Assembly: GCA_021521415.1 (NCBI GenBank)
Contig: JAIQDT010000028.1
Location: 62,001-126,000, forward strand
Reading direction: 5' to 3'
From: Bidens hawaiensis
Lineage: Eukaryota; Streptophyta; Magnoliopsida; Asterales; Asteraceae
Length of the DNA stretch: 64,000 bases
Both the position numbers and the translations under genes were made by a program. Under the pieces are notes generated by a model that searched no databases, was not told where the DNA came from, and saw only the letters and a list, made by a program, of their open reading frames with translations. Below, piece by piece: positions 24,066-35,251 of the stretch (position 1 is its first letter; every line of letters starts with the position of its first letter).

Positions 24066-24460
24066 CGTAGCGAACTGGGCAACTTCGCCTGCGAACGGGG
24101 CAACTTCGCCTTCAAAACGATAACTTCGCCTTCAAAGCTAAGTTCGCCTAACTGGTAACTTCGCCTAAGGCCAAGTTCGCCTAATTGATAACTTCGCCTA
24201 AGGCCAAGTTCGCCTAAGTCCAAGTTCGCCTAATTGATAACTTCGCCTAAGGCCAAGTTCGCCTAATTGATAACTTCTCCTACGGCCAAGTTCGCCTAAC
24301 TGATAACTTCGCCTAAAGCTAAGTTCGCCTAAGGATTAACTTCGCCTAAAGCTAAGTTCGCCTAAGGATTAACCTCGCCTATAGCTAAGTTCGCCTAAGG
24401 TTTAACTTCGCCTAAAGCTAAGTTCGCCTAAGGTTTAACTTCGCCTAAAGTCAAGTTCGA
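24066..24460. repeat. AACTTCGCC / AAGTTCGCC array inside the solo LTR
   Basis: More than 20 copies of AACTTCGCCT or AAGTTCGCCT occur at spacings of about 15-20 bp, mostly as alternating pairs of the form TAACTTCGCCTAAGGC then CAAGTTCGCCTAATTGA. The same 9-mer, with its reverse complement, recurs in the LTRs of the elements at 48,554-50,901 and 55,068. Confidence 0.85.
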
Positions 24461-25047
24461 TTAGAAAATAAATTAAAAACCTAATGAAAAATGTGTTAAG
24501 ACAGTTAATGTTAATAAAATTTTTCCAAGCTGACCTGGCAGCTCGACCCCAGCCAGGGGCTCTGCCCCTTGGACCCTGCTAGGGGCTGCCGCCCCTAGAC
24601 CCCGCTGCCAGGGGCGCTGCCCCCGGACCCCCGTTCGTTGTGGGTAGTAATTAAGATTAGAAAGATGATATAAGTAGTGATAGTTAATTGATATGTATAC
24701 TTGTTATACAGTCAGCCGTGCACAACTGAGGAAAGAGATTACGATTAACAGTGAACGTAACTGTGTTCGGGTGAGTTTCTAGCCCCACTTCTGTATTATG
24801 TTTTCGGGGCTGTGTGCATACTCGATATGTTTGTTAATACACTTATCCTAAGTGATAAGTGTATGCCTTATATGAAAGATGTGAAATGTATGAATGATTG
24901 CTTGTCAGTAAGTGAAAGATCTTCGGATATTGCACGTACTGTCAGGTTGTAGTGTTACGTATAAGGTGAGTATAATGTATTTGCTCATATGTATGAATGC
25001 GATAAAGTTAATAAACAAAGGAAAGGCACGGTTGTATGGTAACGAAG

Positions 25048-25172
25048 AGGGACCAGACCCTTATAATATCTGTGATGTTAGGGACCAGACCCTTATAATA
25101 TCTGTGATGATAGGGACCAGACCCTTATAATATCTGTGATGTTAGGGACCAGACCCTTATAATATCTGTGAG
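25048..25172. repeat. 32-bp tandem repeat, four copies
   Basis: Units start at 25048, 25080, 25112 and 25144, each reading AGGGACCAGACCCTTATAAT then ATCTGTGA. The units are nearly identical, so the amplification is recent or kept uniform. Confidence 0.9.
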
Positions 25173-25629
25173 GTTATAGGGCGAAAGGCTCTTTAAAATG
25201 TATGATTATGTATGTAAAGAAAGTATGAAGGTAAGAATGAAAGTATATGCAATTATGTGTGTATGAAAGAAATTTAAGAGGTTAAGTATGTAACGTAAGA
25301 AGGTATTGTATGATTATGTGATTAACTAGAACTCACTCAGCGTAGCTGACTTTTAATATGCACGCATGTGAGTAGGATGAGGCAGCTCGCTTGAGGAGAC
25401 ACGTGGCACCAAATAAGAGGCTGGCATCGGAAGACTCAAGACGTTTAAGTTTAATGTTTCGTTAATTTTGAAAGACAAAATGATGTTTTAAGACAAGACG
25501 TGTTTTGTTATGAAATGTTTTATGAAAGCTTTTATATTCCGCGAATGTTTTAATTAACTCTGATATTTAGAACTGCGTTTATGAGTAAATCTAACACGAA
25601 AGTAGGGCTACCGGTAACGGGGCCTTACA

Positions 25630-25720
25630 AACCATGTCCTCGGAGAGGTTTAGGTCTATCAAATCATGCCTAATCCTCTCATCCCAAGTCAATTTCGGTC
25701 GTCCTCTACCCCTCCTCCCC
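25630..25720 (-). mobile_element. RTE-like LINE reverse transcriptase C-terminus (right half)
   Basis: On the minus strand it reads GRGRPKLTWDERIRHDLI then DLNLSEDMV, the conserved end of plant non-LTR reverse transcriptases (RGRPKxTW, then a short helix with xEDMA). The frame continues beyond the inserted solo LTR at 23,566. The LINE is 5'-truncated at 25,720, where the perfect palindrome begins. Confidence 0.75.
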
Positions 25721-25992
25721 TATAATAATAATCGTTTAAATATATAATTATAATAAAATTTATACCTTAAAATTGTTAACGAAACCCGATGATAAAAACA
25801 CGTTTTAACATGTTAAATATGTTTATTATAATTTTGTTTAAAATAAATAATACATAAATGTATTATTTATTTTAAACAAAATTATAATAAACATATTTAA
25901 CATGTTAAAACGTGTTTTTATCATCGGGTTTCGTTAACAATTTTAAGGTATAAATTTTATTATAATTATATATTTAAACGATTATTATTATA
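25721..25992. repeat. Perfect 272-bp palindrome (135-bp arms, 2-nt spacer)
   Basis: Arm 25721-25855 is the exact reverse complement of 25858-25992, with AA at the centre. I compared the arms base by base and saw no mismatch. Arms end TATAATAATAATCG and CGATTATTATTATA. A transcript would fold into one continuous hairpin. It may be a very young foldback element, a local inverted duplication, or an assembly artefact. Confidence 0.85.
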
Positions 25993-26983
25993 ATAGGTCT
26001 CAACTTATATTTATTCAAATTAATTAGTTGTAAGTTCGATTATACGTTAACCAATGATTTTTATAATTAAATGATAACAATAATCCGTAGAGATCAATCG
26101 TTTAATCCAAAATGCACCCAATCATAAATATAACTCAAATCATATCTAAATCCTAAGATTGTTATACATATTGTATCATTTATAATTCACTCATCATATC
26201 ATTTAATTAGGATTCTTGTCAGTAATTCTCGAAGAGCGTGATTTCCGCTTTCTTGTTGTATTCATTCTCGTCAATCAGGTGAGTTTTATCATTCCCCTAT
26301 TTTATACAATTTTCACAAACGTTTTGGGGACATATGCGTATATCATACTATACATACATATCTATATATACATACATATCAAAAATAGCAAACGTGTAAT
26401 TGTGTGTGATTAATCAAATCTTCTTGTTATGTGCTTACTTGTTTATGTGCGTATTCGTGCTCGGAGAGGTCCCGCATATCCCCATGTATTGGGTTCTCAT
26501 TCTATTGACCACCGCCCGATTCGCTTGGCAACGGTCTTATTCTTATTTGCTCATAGTTGATTTACCGGCGCCCGATTCGCTTGGCAATGGTTTAGTCGAC
26601 AACTTATTTGCTTATGGTTTGATTTCATTACCACATTTATTACGTTTTTCTTATTTAACATATTAACATTATTTTGGTGTCAAAACTTGGTGATAAACTC
26701 ACTCAACATGTTTGTTGACAAAACTCCATTTTCTACGCATATGCAGGTTGCCTGAGTTGAAGGATGGACATTTAGAAAAACCTTAGGATTATAATGAAGA
26801 CATACATGGATTTAGACTTGTCGTATTTTTCTATTTGAATTGTTTGGTTGTATTTGATTATTGTGTGTATTATTTGAACAAAATAATTAGTTAGATATTG
26901 TCATTTATATTTACGATAGTATCTTCGACCTGTGAGCAATCGGATCACGCCCCGGCATTTCCGCCTCAGGTTGGGGTGTGACA
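25993..26983 (+). mobile_element. Probable LTR remnant with a Gypsy-type 3' end
   Basis: The right end (about 26,945-26,983) reads CACGCCCCGGCATTTCCGCC then GGTTGGGGTGTGACA, the style of LTR end seen next to PBS sites in plant Gypsy elements. Two imperfect repeats of CGCCCGATTCGCTTGGCAA occur at 26,513 and 26,569. I cannot find the left TG end or a target duplication, so the left boundary is only the end of the palindrome. Confidence 0.4.
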
Positions 26984-27609
26984 AATATAGTATAATAGAT
27001 TAGAATATGTTGAAAATGCAATTTAGTTGAATGTAATTTAATTTATTTTTGAATTATTTTATTCGCAATATATTATGAAAATGCATGCTATTTATGAAAA
27101 TAATTATTGTTTTAATAGTACAGTGGATGGATAGATAATGAACCAAAACTATATAGGCTTTATTTTGCATTTTATGAAAACTTAATGATTAAAGTAGACA
27201 CTGAAGTAAGAATGCATGTTACAATATACTTTTTTTAGATATAAAGGATGAGTTCAAAAGGTAATTTTGAAAAAGTAGAAAACTAGAGAAGTCAAACTTG
27301 TATCATTTATTTAATCTTACTATGCACATTTTATGTTTCTCTACATATCATATGACCTAATTAAAAAAAAAAAACCCTACAAACCTAACGCCCCCCCCTT
27401 CCGGCTAAAAAAAACCTAAACCCCCCAAAAATCTAACCCTATAAGCTAAACTTAACCAAAATATTAAACCCAAAAACTAAAATACCAAGATTTTTTTTAT
27501 AAACGAGGGATGCTAGATAAACATTTTTAATTTTTATGTTTTTTCTTATTTTACAATTTTGTGAATCAAGTTTTGAAATGAATCAAATTGCTCATCTTCC
27601 ACTCCTTTC
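26984..27609. other. AT-rich DNA, no gene seen
   Basis: It includes an A-rich/C-rich tract at 27,362-27,480 (CCCTACAAACC and AACCCCCCAAAA-like words). There are no ORFs or bounded repeats. Confidence 0.5.
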
Positions 27610-27999
27610 TTATATTCTCGCGCCAATCCCAAACGACATATTATTATTTTTCCTATCTTTAAAAAGGCAATTTTTATTATTTTCTAAGGCACATAATCTT
27701 GAATAAGTCGAGCTCAACGTATCTTGACCATCCAATGATGTAACCATAAATGAGTAGAACCTCTCATCTCCACTTTCTTTTTCATGGCTGTATAAGGGAA
27801 TTAAATCTTTATCATGTAAGTAGTTTAAACTTTTCATGATTTGGTTCCATACTCCTGTGCCTTTTACCCCCATTTCTTTGTTGAACACATCAAAATTATT
27901 ACTAGCATCTCCATGAATCAACTCAAAAATCTTTATCAAAATAGAATATGACAAATATAAAATCTCCATTTCCACTTAAGAACCAAAACCATGTTTAGA
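27610..27999 (-). pseudogene. LINE (L1-like) remnant, RT C-terminal linker region
   Basis: The 121-residue frame contains WNQIMKSLNYLHDKDLIPL and later TYSRLCALENNKNCLFKDR. This is the pattern of the linker after plant L1 reverse transcriptases, where (W)xxIxxSINYLHxKxxxPL is followed by a yPRLFALExNKxC motif. The conserved FWxDxW block between them is degraded. No RT catalytic region is present, so this is a fragment and not a host gene. Confidence 0.6.
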
Positions 28000-28167
28000 G
28001 CAAAGATGCTACTATAACTTAACCCACCTTTAAACTTGTCTTTAGTTGCCAAATCCTTTTTAACCCATGCCAACCTTTTCTTTTCTTTGGTTCCATCCCG
28101 AAAGAACTTAGCCCTTAACCCTTAAGTCACTCACCTTTTTTGGCAGTCAAAACAGAGATAGATAATA

Positions 28168-29238
28168 GAAAAAATTACAATTTTTGTCCTTTTGAGTCCT
28201 TTACGAAAATGAATTTCACTTTTGATCCTTTATTTGTATGTTTCACTCGATTTTTGTCCTTTACACTAACGAATGTTAAGTTTTTCAGTTAAATCACCTC
28301 TTGTGCACTGCACATGAGGGCATTTTAGTCTTTTAACCCTTGAAGGACTATTTATGTAATATAAATGAAAGGGTCTCCAATACAATTATTATTATAAAAT
28401 AAATATTATTCAATAACTTTAAAAAATTATTAATCTATAAAGTCAAATGGTCCACCACCGTTTTGTCTTTTCTGACCCTACACCACCATTTTTCGGCAAT
28501 GCCCTGGTCGAACAGCCACGCCTCACAAACAACCCATCCACCGTCTCATCTCCTAACTTAGCATCTCTGATCGTAGCCCCCGCCACAACATCTAAGATCT
28601 GGTAGGAATAGATTTGAAGACGTGGGAGTTGTGGTTTCTCACCTTAAGATGGTAAGTTGGTAAATAAAGATGACAATGGTTGTGACGAGAAGTGGAAAAT
28701 ACCAGTAGAAGATGCAATCTCCAGTAAAACCTTCAACCGCTCTGATTTGCGAAGATGGTTGCAGGTCTTGGTTGAGGTCCAAGTTCGAATTGGAGGTTTC
28801 TTTTTGCAGGTCCAACGAGGAGATGGCTCGATTTAGGTGTGATGCATCCGTTTTACAGGTTTGACGGACATTTTAGTGGTGGCCTGCCAGTGAGGGGAGT
28901 TTCGGCAGGGATGAAGTATAAAGGGGATTAAATATAGGACTGATTAATAAATTTTTACAAGTTTTTATTTATAATATTTAAATATATGTTAATAATAATT
29001 TTATTGGAGATCCTAATCTTTATTTATATTATATAAGTAATCTTTCAAGGGTTAAAAGACTAAGCCCTCACGTGCGATGCACATGAGGTGACTTGATTGA
29101 AAAACGTAACATCCGTTAGTGTAAAGGACAAAAATCGAGCAAAACATACAAATAAAGGATAAAAAGCGAAACTCATTTTCGTAAAGGACCCATTCCATAA
29201 TTTTGTATATTCAAAAGGACAAAAATTGTAATTTTCTT
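28168..29238. mobile_element. Non-autonomous MULE with about 240-bp inverted repeats
   Basis: The left arm (28,168 to about 28,410) and the reverse complement of the right arm share AAAATTACAATTTTTGTCCT, CGAAAATGA, CCTTTATTTGTATGTTT and AGTCTTTTAACCCTTGAA. The flanks TAGATAATA (28159-28167) and TAAATAATA (29239-29247) are a 9-bp duplication with one mismatch. The interior of about 550 bp (28,430-28,970) is more GC-rich than the arms and could be a captured fragment, but I do not recognise it. Confidence 0.75.
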
Positions 29239-29556
29239 TAAATAATATATTGAAAGCGAGCCGAGAACCGATGTTAAAAGAGATTCTCTTCCACCTATAG
29301 AGAGTAAATTCGTCTTCTACGTAACCAATATTTAGTTAAATTTCTGAATGATATACCCCCAACTTTCTTCGCCTGACATTTTACCGCCCACGGAAACTCT
29401 AAGATAATTGAACAAATGATGAGTGTGTATTTTAGTTGTGACTAATTGTTAATAATATTGCATTTTTAGTTTAAATATTTATTGGAATGCAATTACTTTG
29501 AGTTGTATTTATATTTTGTGGGTTATTGAGAAAACGAGCTAAACTAATATACATAA
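29239..29556. other. Intergenic spacer
   Basis: About 320 bp between the MULE and the Helitron array, with no gene seen. Confidence 0.5.
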
Positions 29557-30319
29557 CTAGGTTTTATCTCCCGTGTTACGGGGGTTGTTTTATATTTTTT
29601 GTTTTCTAATATTTATTTTTTGGATTTTAAATTTCTTTATTTTAAGAAAGTTAATAATATACTTATGCCATGTTTGGGATTCCTTATTTGCACCTCCTTT
29701 TGACTTATATAAGTTGTTTTTGATAAGTTACTCCCTCAAAACTTATCAAAACCTCCTTTTTTTTCCTTCTTTTAAAAACTTAAAAATGCCACATTACCCA
29801 ACACCTTTTTAACTTATAAAAGTTAATAAGTTACAAGAAGGAAAAAAAATAAGGAATCCCAAACAGCCCATTAGAGTTTGATGATGAAAGAGTTTCACAA
29901 ATAAATGATATGTTATAACTCGTTTTAAAAGCTATCTGGATTTTGTGATCCATGGCCCGCTTGTTTTTTTACTATAAAATTGTTTCTTAATTATAAATAA
30001 TATCTTTTTTTAATCGGATATTAATTTTTAGTACATCCCTATTTTATAGGATTTGCACATCAAATATTTGGTAAGATTAATTTTAATTTAATGAGATGTT
30101 ATAACCCGTTTAAAAGCCATCTGGGTTTGGTGAGACCCATATCCGTGAATTCGGGTAAAATGCATGAGAAGCTTCCATTTACAAATAAAACAATCTGATG
30201 GCTTGAGAGAATTTAGGGAGCAACCAGAGAGCCTTTAAAGGCTTTCGTTTATATATATATTATAGATAGATAATATGATCTTTACTAGATTTTATCCCCC
30301 TTACGTTATTCGTTTTTAA

Positions 30320-30359
<40 letters not shown>

Positions 30360-31394
30360 GATTTTAATTTTATTTATTGTAAGAAAGTTAATAATTAAAA
30401 TACTTGAGGTTTGATGACAAAATGGTTTCACAAATAAATGATATGTTATAATCCGGTTTAAAAGCTATCTAGGTTAGGTGATACCCATTAACCGTTTATT
30501 TTCTTTATTATAAAACTGTTTCCTAATTATAAATAATATCTTTTTCTTAAATAAAATAGGATATTAATTTTTAACATATTCCTATTTTATAGGATTATCA
30601 TATCAAATATTTGATTAGATTAATTTTTAATATAATAAGATGTTATAACCCATTTAAGAGTTATCTGGGTTTGGTGAGACCTTTACACGTGAATTCGGGT
30701 CAAATTGTTAAGAAGTCTTCATTTACAAATAAAGCAATTTGATGGCTTGAGAGAATGGTTGTTTTACATTTTTGTTTTTTAATATTTATTTTTTGAATTT
30801 TAATTTTCTTTATTGTTAGAAAGTTAATAATATACTTTGGGTTTGATGATAAAGGGGTGTCATAAATAAATGATATGTTATAACCGGTTTAAAAGCTATC
30901 TGGATTTGGTGACCATGACCCTCTTATGTTTTTACTATAAAATTGTTTATTAATTATAAATAATATCTTTTTATTTTTAAATTGGATATTAAATTTTAAT
31001 ATATCCCTATTTTATAGAATTTTCATATCAAATAATTGGTAAGATTAATTTTTAATTTAATGAGATATTATAACCCGTTTAAGAGTTATCTAGTTTTGTA
31101 AGACCCATACCCATGAATTTGAGTTAAATCAATGAGAGGCCTCTATTTAAAAATCAAGCAATCTGGTGGCTTTCATAAAAGAAGGGAGCGACCACATCGC
31201 GACATGTAGGATTTTAGGGGTTTCATTTATATATATTATAGATATATTTTATCTCCCGTATTACAGGGGTTGTTTTACATTATTCGTTTTTAATATTTAT
31301 ATATGTATATTTGGATTTTAATTTTATTTATTGTACAGAAAGTTAATAATTAATATACTTGAGTTTTGATGATGAAATGGTTTCACAAATAAAT
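29557..31394 (-). mobile_element. Tandem array of minus-strand non-autonomous Helitrons, about 3.7 units
   Basis: Unit 1 (29557-30266) on the minus strand starts A|TCTATAATATATATATA and ends with the hairpin CCCGTAACACGGG, then AGATAAAAC, then CTAG|T. Its 710 bp include a 205-bp MITE. Unit 2 begins at CTAG 30285-30288. Units 2 and 3 are fused near 30,755, where the start of one and the end of the other are missing. Unit 3 ends with TATTATAGA at 31,242. Unit 4 starts there and is cut at 31,394 by the Gypsy element. All share AACC(C/G)(G/A)TTTAA(A/G)AG(C/T)(C/T)ATCTGG-type internal sequence and an AATTATAAATAATATCTTT block. Confidence 0.7.
29666..29870. mobile_element. Tourist-like MITE inside Helitron unit 1
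   Basis: A 205-bp element with inverted ends TGTTTGGGATTCCTTATTT and AAATAAGGAATCCCAAACA, flanked by TTA on both sides (29663-29665 and 29871-29873). It is related to the MITE at 4693-4871. Confidence 0.8.
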
Positions 31395-33313
31395 TGTAAC
31401 ACCCCGTCTTAAGCGGAAACGCCCGAGTGTGATGTACAGATTGTTCAAACACACGTGACACTATTTGGTGACCATAATAACATTAATTCATTTAAAAAGA
31501 TCATGTAACACAAGTTCCAAAGTAAACAATATAAGTTCAAACCAAAACATAATCATAACAATAGTTCTTTTATTGAAATACCCTAAGTAATCTAAGTATC
31601 TTCAATACTTCAACCTCTAATCATGGCCTGTAACATATGTATAAAATATGGTCAGCTATAAATATAGCTGGTGAGATTTCCACAGTTTAAATACGTACTT
31701 ATAAACCAAACAATTCATAGACATGTGATAACCGAGCAAGTAAGTCCTTTCCAGTTGGTACAACCAACATACTTGGATAATCGCGCAAGTAAGGTTCTTT
31801 CCAATTGGTAACAACCAACGTACTTAGATAATGAGACCCTTTTCCACTCGATACAAATGGATCGGAGTGCAAAGGGGGGCGTATGATCATACTTAATGAG
31901 GCTTTTCCCAATCGTGCAAGTAATATTCGTGCAAGTAATACAAGTAACACACAAGTCCATTTACGAATTGTAGTTTTGTAATAGAAGAAACAATAATTGA
32001 ATTTTTATAAGGATACATATGCTACCCCAAAACATTAAAACATTAAAAAGGGGTGGTGAAAAACTCACCTTATGAATAAGGTAATAAAAGAAGCCTGAAA
32101 GCGTTGAAGGATGCAAACAACCGAATGCGTCACGAAAGCCGAAACGTGTGATCTAAAATAAGTAAGAACAAGACTTAATCGATAACCTTACGAGATTGTA
32201 TTTTTATTGGATATTTCATGTTATTTTATACTTTTGATTATAATGTTGTTATTTATGTTTTAATGGAAAAATAACGGTTATTAATATGATATAAATATTT
32301 TATCGGTGGGGATGTGAAGTTTGCACGTTCGAAATACCCCAACCATTGTTTGTAAGTCGAAAATACAACTTTTGTTTTAAAGAAACGATTTTTAATATAT
32401 TAAAGTTTACGTTGCGATTAATAAACGATTTTTAATAACGGTTTACGTAAACGAACAACTTGGTTTTTAAGTGTATAATGGTGAGATATATTTTATAGTT
32501 AATTTACATAATTTTTATTTAATTTAAAAAGGTTTTTATAAATTTATTTTTAAAAGGATTTAAAATGTTAATTAAATACTTGAAAAATAATGTTTGACCG
32601 AAACCCAGTTGCCGGAAAAACAGAAATAGAATTCCCAATTACAGACAAATCGGTGTATTAGAGGGGGATTGGAGAGAATGAAGTTGTAATGATGGATTAT
32701 TTACAATTGGAGCGTGTACGCGTTAATTTCATTAATGATGGATCTCGTGAAATCCGGCGGCGATTACAGGGTGTTTTACGACAAGGAATCTCAATTAATT
32801 AGTCGGTTAATATTTTAGGTCAACGGAGAAAAACGTTTATATAATTATTTGGTTAAAATAATAAGGTTTGGTGGTGTTTGAGTCACCTCCAGGGCCGATT
32901 CCGACAACCGGAGGGTGGCCGGAAAAACGGTGGAATGGGGGGACGGGATAGGGTTGGTTTAATTTTTAAAATAATATAATTTAAATAGTATTTACATTTC
33001 AGGTCCCTCAAGTTTCCTAAACATTATAAATGAGGCTTAATATCTTTTAAGTTATAAAAAGTATTTAAAGTTTACGTTTTTAACCCTAAACTTTATATTT
33101 AATATATATAGTTTCGGTTTTGGATTATTTACACGTTTAAGCGGGTTATCGATAAGTCTCGAGTAATGGAACGTAGAAATAAATGAACGAATGTTTTAAC
33201 ATAAATGTCGGGAACGCTTCTATTAATGATAAACAAATAATCAATACATCGAAACGACCCAACGAGTCGGGTTTACAAATACAAATACGGATCGAAAATT
33301 GATGAATGTCACA
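31395..33313 (-). repeat. 3' LTR of element G
   Basis: It is bounded by TGTAACACCCCG (31395) and GAATGTCACA (ending 33313) on the plus strand. Its first 533 bp match 38874-39406 with scattered substitutions. A purine-rich AAAAGTAGGGAATGC lies just inside the internal region on the minus strand and is the likely polypurine tract. The 5 bases before it are TAAAT; the other target copy is outside the window. Confidence 0.85.
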
Positions 33314-33346
33314 GCATTCCCTACTTTTGAAAATTTCGTCCCGAAA

Positions 33347-34738
33347 TTACACAACAGACTCCGTATCAAACAAATGAAGATACTTAGTTCGCATTTGGTC
33401 TTCCCGCTCCCAAGTGAATTCAGCGCCTCGTTTAGATTCCCAACGAACCTTTACCAAAGGTATATGGCTACGTTTGGTCTCTTTGTCCATGCGGTCCATG
33501 ATTTCCACCGGTTTCTCAACAAAGTGCATAGATTCATCGATGCGCACTTCGTCAAGTGGTATGTGGATATTTTCCTCGGCTAAGCATTTCTTAAGGTTCG
33601 ACAGGTCGAGTTCTTGTGGAAGTTCAAGAGTATAGGCCACGCTACCAACACGATTGAGAATTTTGAAAGGTCCAACATATCGAGGAGATAGTTTACCTTT
33701 CTTACCGAAACGAACAACACCCTTCCAAGGAGATACCTTGAGAAGAACACGATCACCAACGTTGAACTCGAGAGGTCGTCTATGGTTATCCGCATAGCTC
33801 TTTTGGCGACTACGAGCGGCTAACAGATTTTGTCGAATTTGCGCAATTCGATCAGTGGTCTTTTGGACAAGTTCAGGACCGTTGATTTGGGTTTCACCAA
33901 TCTCATTCCAACAAATCAGAGAACGACATTTACGACCATAGAGTGCTTCAAATGGAGCCATACCGATGCTTGTGTGGAAACTATTGTTGTAGGAAAACTC
34001 GATAAAATGAAAGTGAGAATCCCAATTTCCACCAAAATCCAAAACACAAGACCTAAGCATATCCTCAAGCGTTTGAATCGTTCGCTCGGTATGCCCATCG
34101 GTTTGAGGGTGATAGGCGGTGCTAAGGTCCAAACGAGTTCCCAACGCAACTTGCAAAGATGACCAAAAGCGAGAAGTAAAACGACTATCATGGTCGGAAA
34201 TAATACGCAAGGGCACACCATGACGACACACGATGCGTTGAACATAGATTTGAGTGAGTTGATCAATCGAGAACTTTTCATTGATTGGAATAAAGTGCGC
34301 GGACTTAGTTAAACGGTCAACAATAACCCAAATTCCATCATGGCGGTTTCGAGTGGTTGGGAGTTTAAATACGAAATCCATGTTCACATCTTCCCATTTC
34401 CAAATCGGGATGTGCGGTTGCACAAGTAAACCAGATGGTTGCTGATGCTCGGCCTTAACTTTGGCGCAAGTAAGGCACTTTGTGACGTACAATGCAATGT
34501 CTTTCTTCATACCGGGCCACCAAAACATGGACCGTAAGTCGAAATACATCTTATCCGCACCGGGATGAATAGAATATCGTGACTTATGAGCTTCGTCCAT
34601 GATGAAAGTACGAAGATCATCACGATTGGGAACCCACAAACGATTAAGGTAATACAACAAACCATGACGCTTAGTTTCGAGTTGAAGCTCAGCGCCACAA
34701 GACATTTCGTCGTGCATATTACCCTCGGTGATCGACAC
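33347..34738 (-). pseudogene. Gypsy element G integrase and chromodomain-like tail
   Basis: A 463-residue open segment of pol. It holds the zinc-binding H-H-C-C motif (HPGADKMYFDLRSMFWWPGM then CLTCAKVK) and the DDE catalytic core: Asp in MDFVFKLP, Asp in the IISDHDSRFTS block, and Glu in TERTIQTLEDMLR. The usual SDRD has become SDHD, but the catalytic Asp is kept. The C-terminus (VKVRWESKRGAEFTWERED) resembles the degenerate chromodomain of plant chromoviruses, which in the family steers insertion to particular chromatin. An in-frame stop at about 34,740 separates it from RNase H in the same frame, so the full polyprotein is dead. Confidence 0.85.
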
Positions 34739-34747
34739 ATGTTGGGA

Positions 34748-35212
34748 TTAAAAGATTCGGAGTTGGAGATCGGTTAGAACGGTCACACAATGAAGCAAGA
34801 TAGATTTCACATGAGTCTTTCGGCTAAGGGCATCGGCTACAACATTTGCTTTACCGGGGTGGTAGCGAATTTCGCAGTCGTAATCACTAAGTAATTCGGC
34901 CCATCGACGTTGCTGCATGTTCAAATCCTTTTGGTCAAAAATGTGTTGAAGACTCTTGTGGTCGGTGAATACCACACATTTTTTGCCATAAAGGTAATTT
35001 ATCCAAATTTTCAACGCAAAAACAACGGCACCGAGCTCGAGATCATGCGTCGTGTAATTCCTTTCATGAACTTTGAGTTGCCGTGAAGCGTAGGCGATAA
35101 CTTTACCTAGTTGCATAAGGACACAACCGAGGCCTTGATTGGAAGCATCGCAATAGACAACAAAGTCCTCATTGCCCTCGGGGAGAGCAAGGATCGGCGC
35201 ATCGCAAAGCAT
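34748..35212 (-). pseudogene. Gypsy element G RNase H domain
   Basis: This 154-residue segment in the same frame as RT and integrase carries the Gypsy RNase H pattern: [35 protein letters not shown] with its catalytic Glu, [11 protein letters not shown] with its catalytic Asp, and [20 protein letters not shown]. It is bounded on both sides by in-frame stops that replace the continuous pol frame of an active element. Confidence 0.85.
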
Positions 35213-35251
35213 ACGTTTGAGAGTTTGGAAAGCTTCATCTTGCTTTGGTCC

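Larger units (their letters stand above)
23567..25629 (+). mobile_element. Solo LTR, 2.06 kb, inserted in the LINE
   Basis: It starts TGTAACATCCTAAAATTTTT and ends ACGGGGCCTTACA, and is flanked by GACCA (23562-23566) and AACCA (25630-25634), a 5-bp duplication with one mismatch. The LINE reading frame resumes on the other side. Plus-strand orientation is suggested by the GGGGCCTTACA end, which resembles PBS-side LTR ends here, and by a TATA-like GGATATAAATATCC at 23,722-23,735. It carries two internal arrays, an AACTTCGCC-type array and a 32-bp tandem repeat. No internal coding region remains. Confidence 0.75.

Noticed and set aside
27610..27975. A novel 121-residue host gene
   Set aside because: The sequence follows the linker region of plant L1 reverse transcriptases, so it is a LINE remnant.
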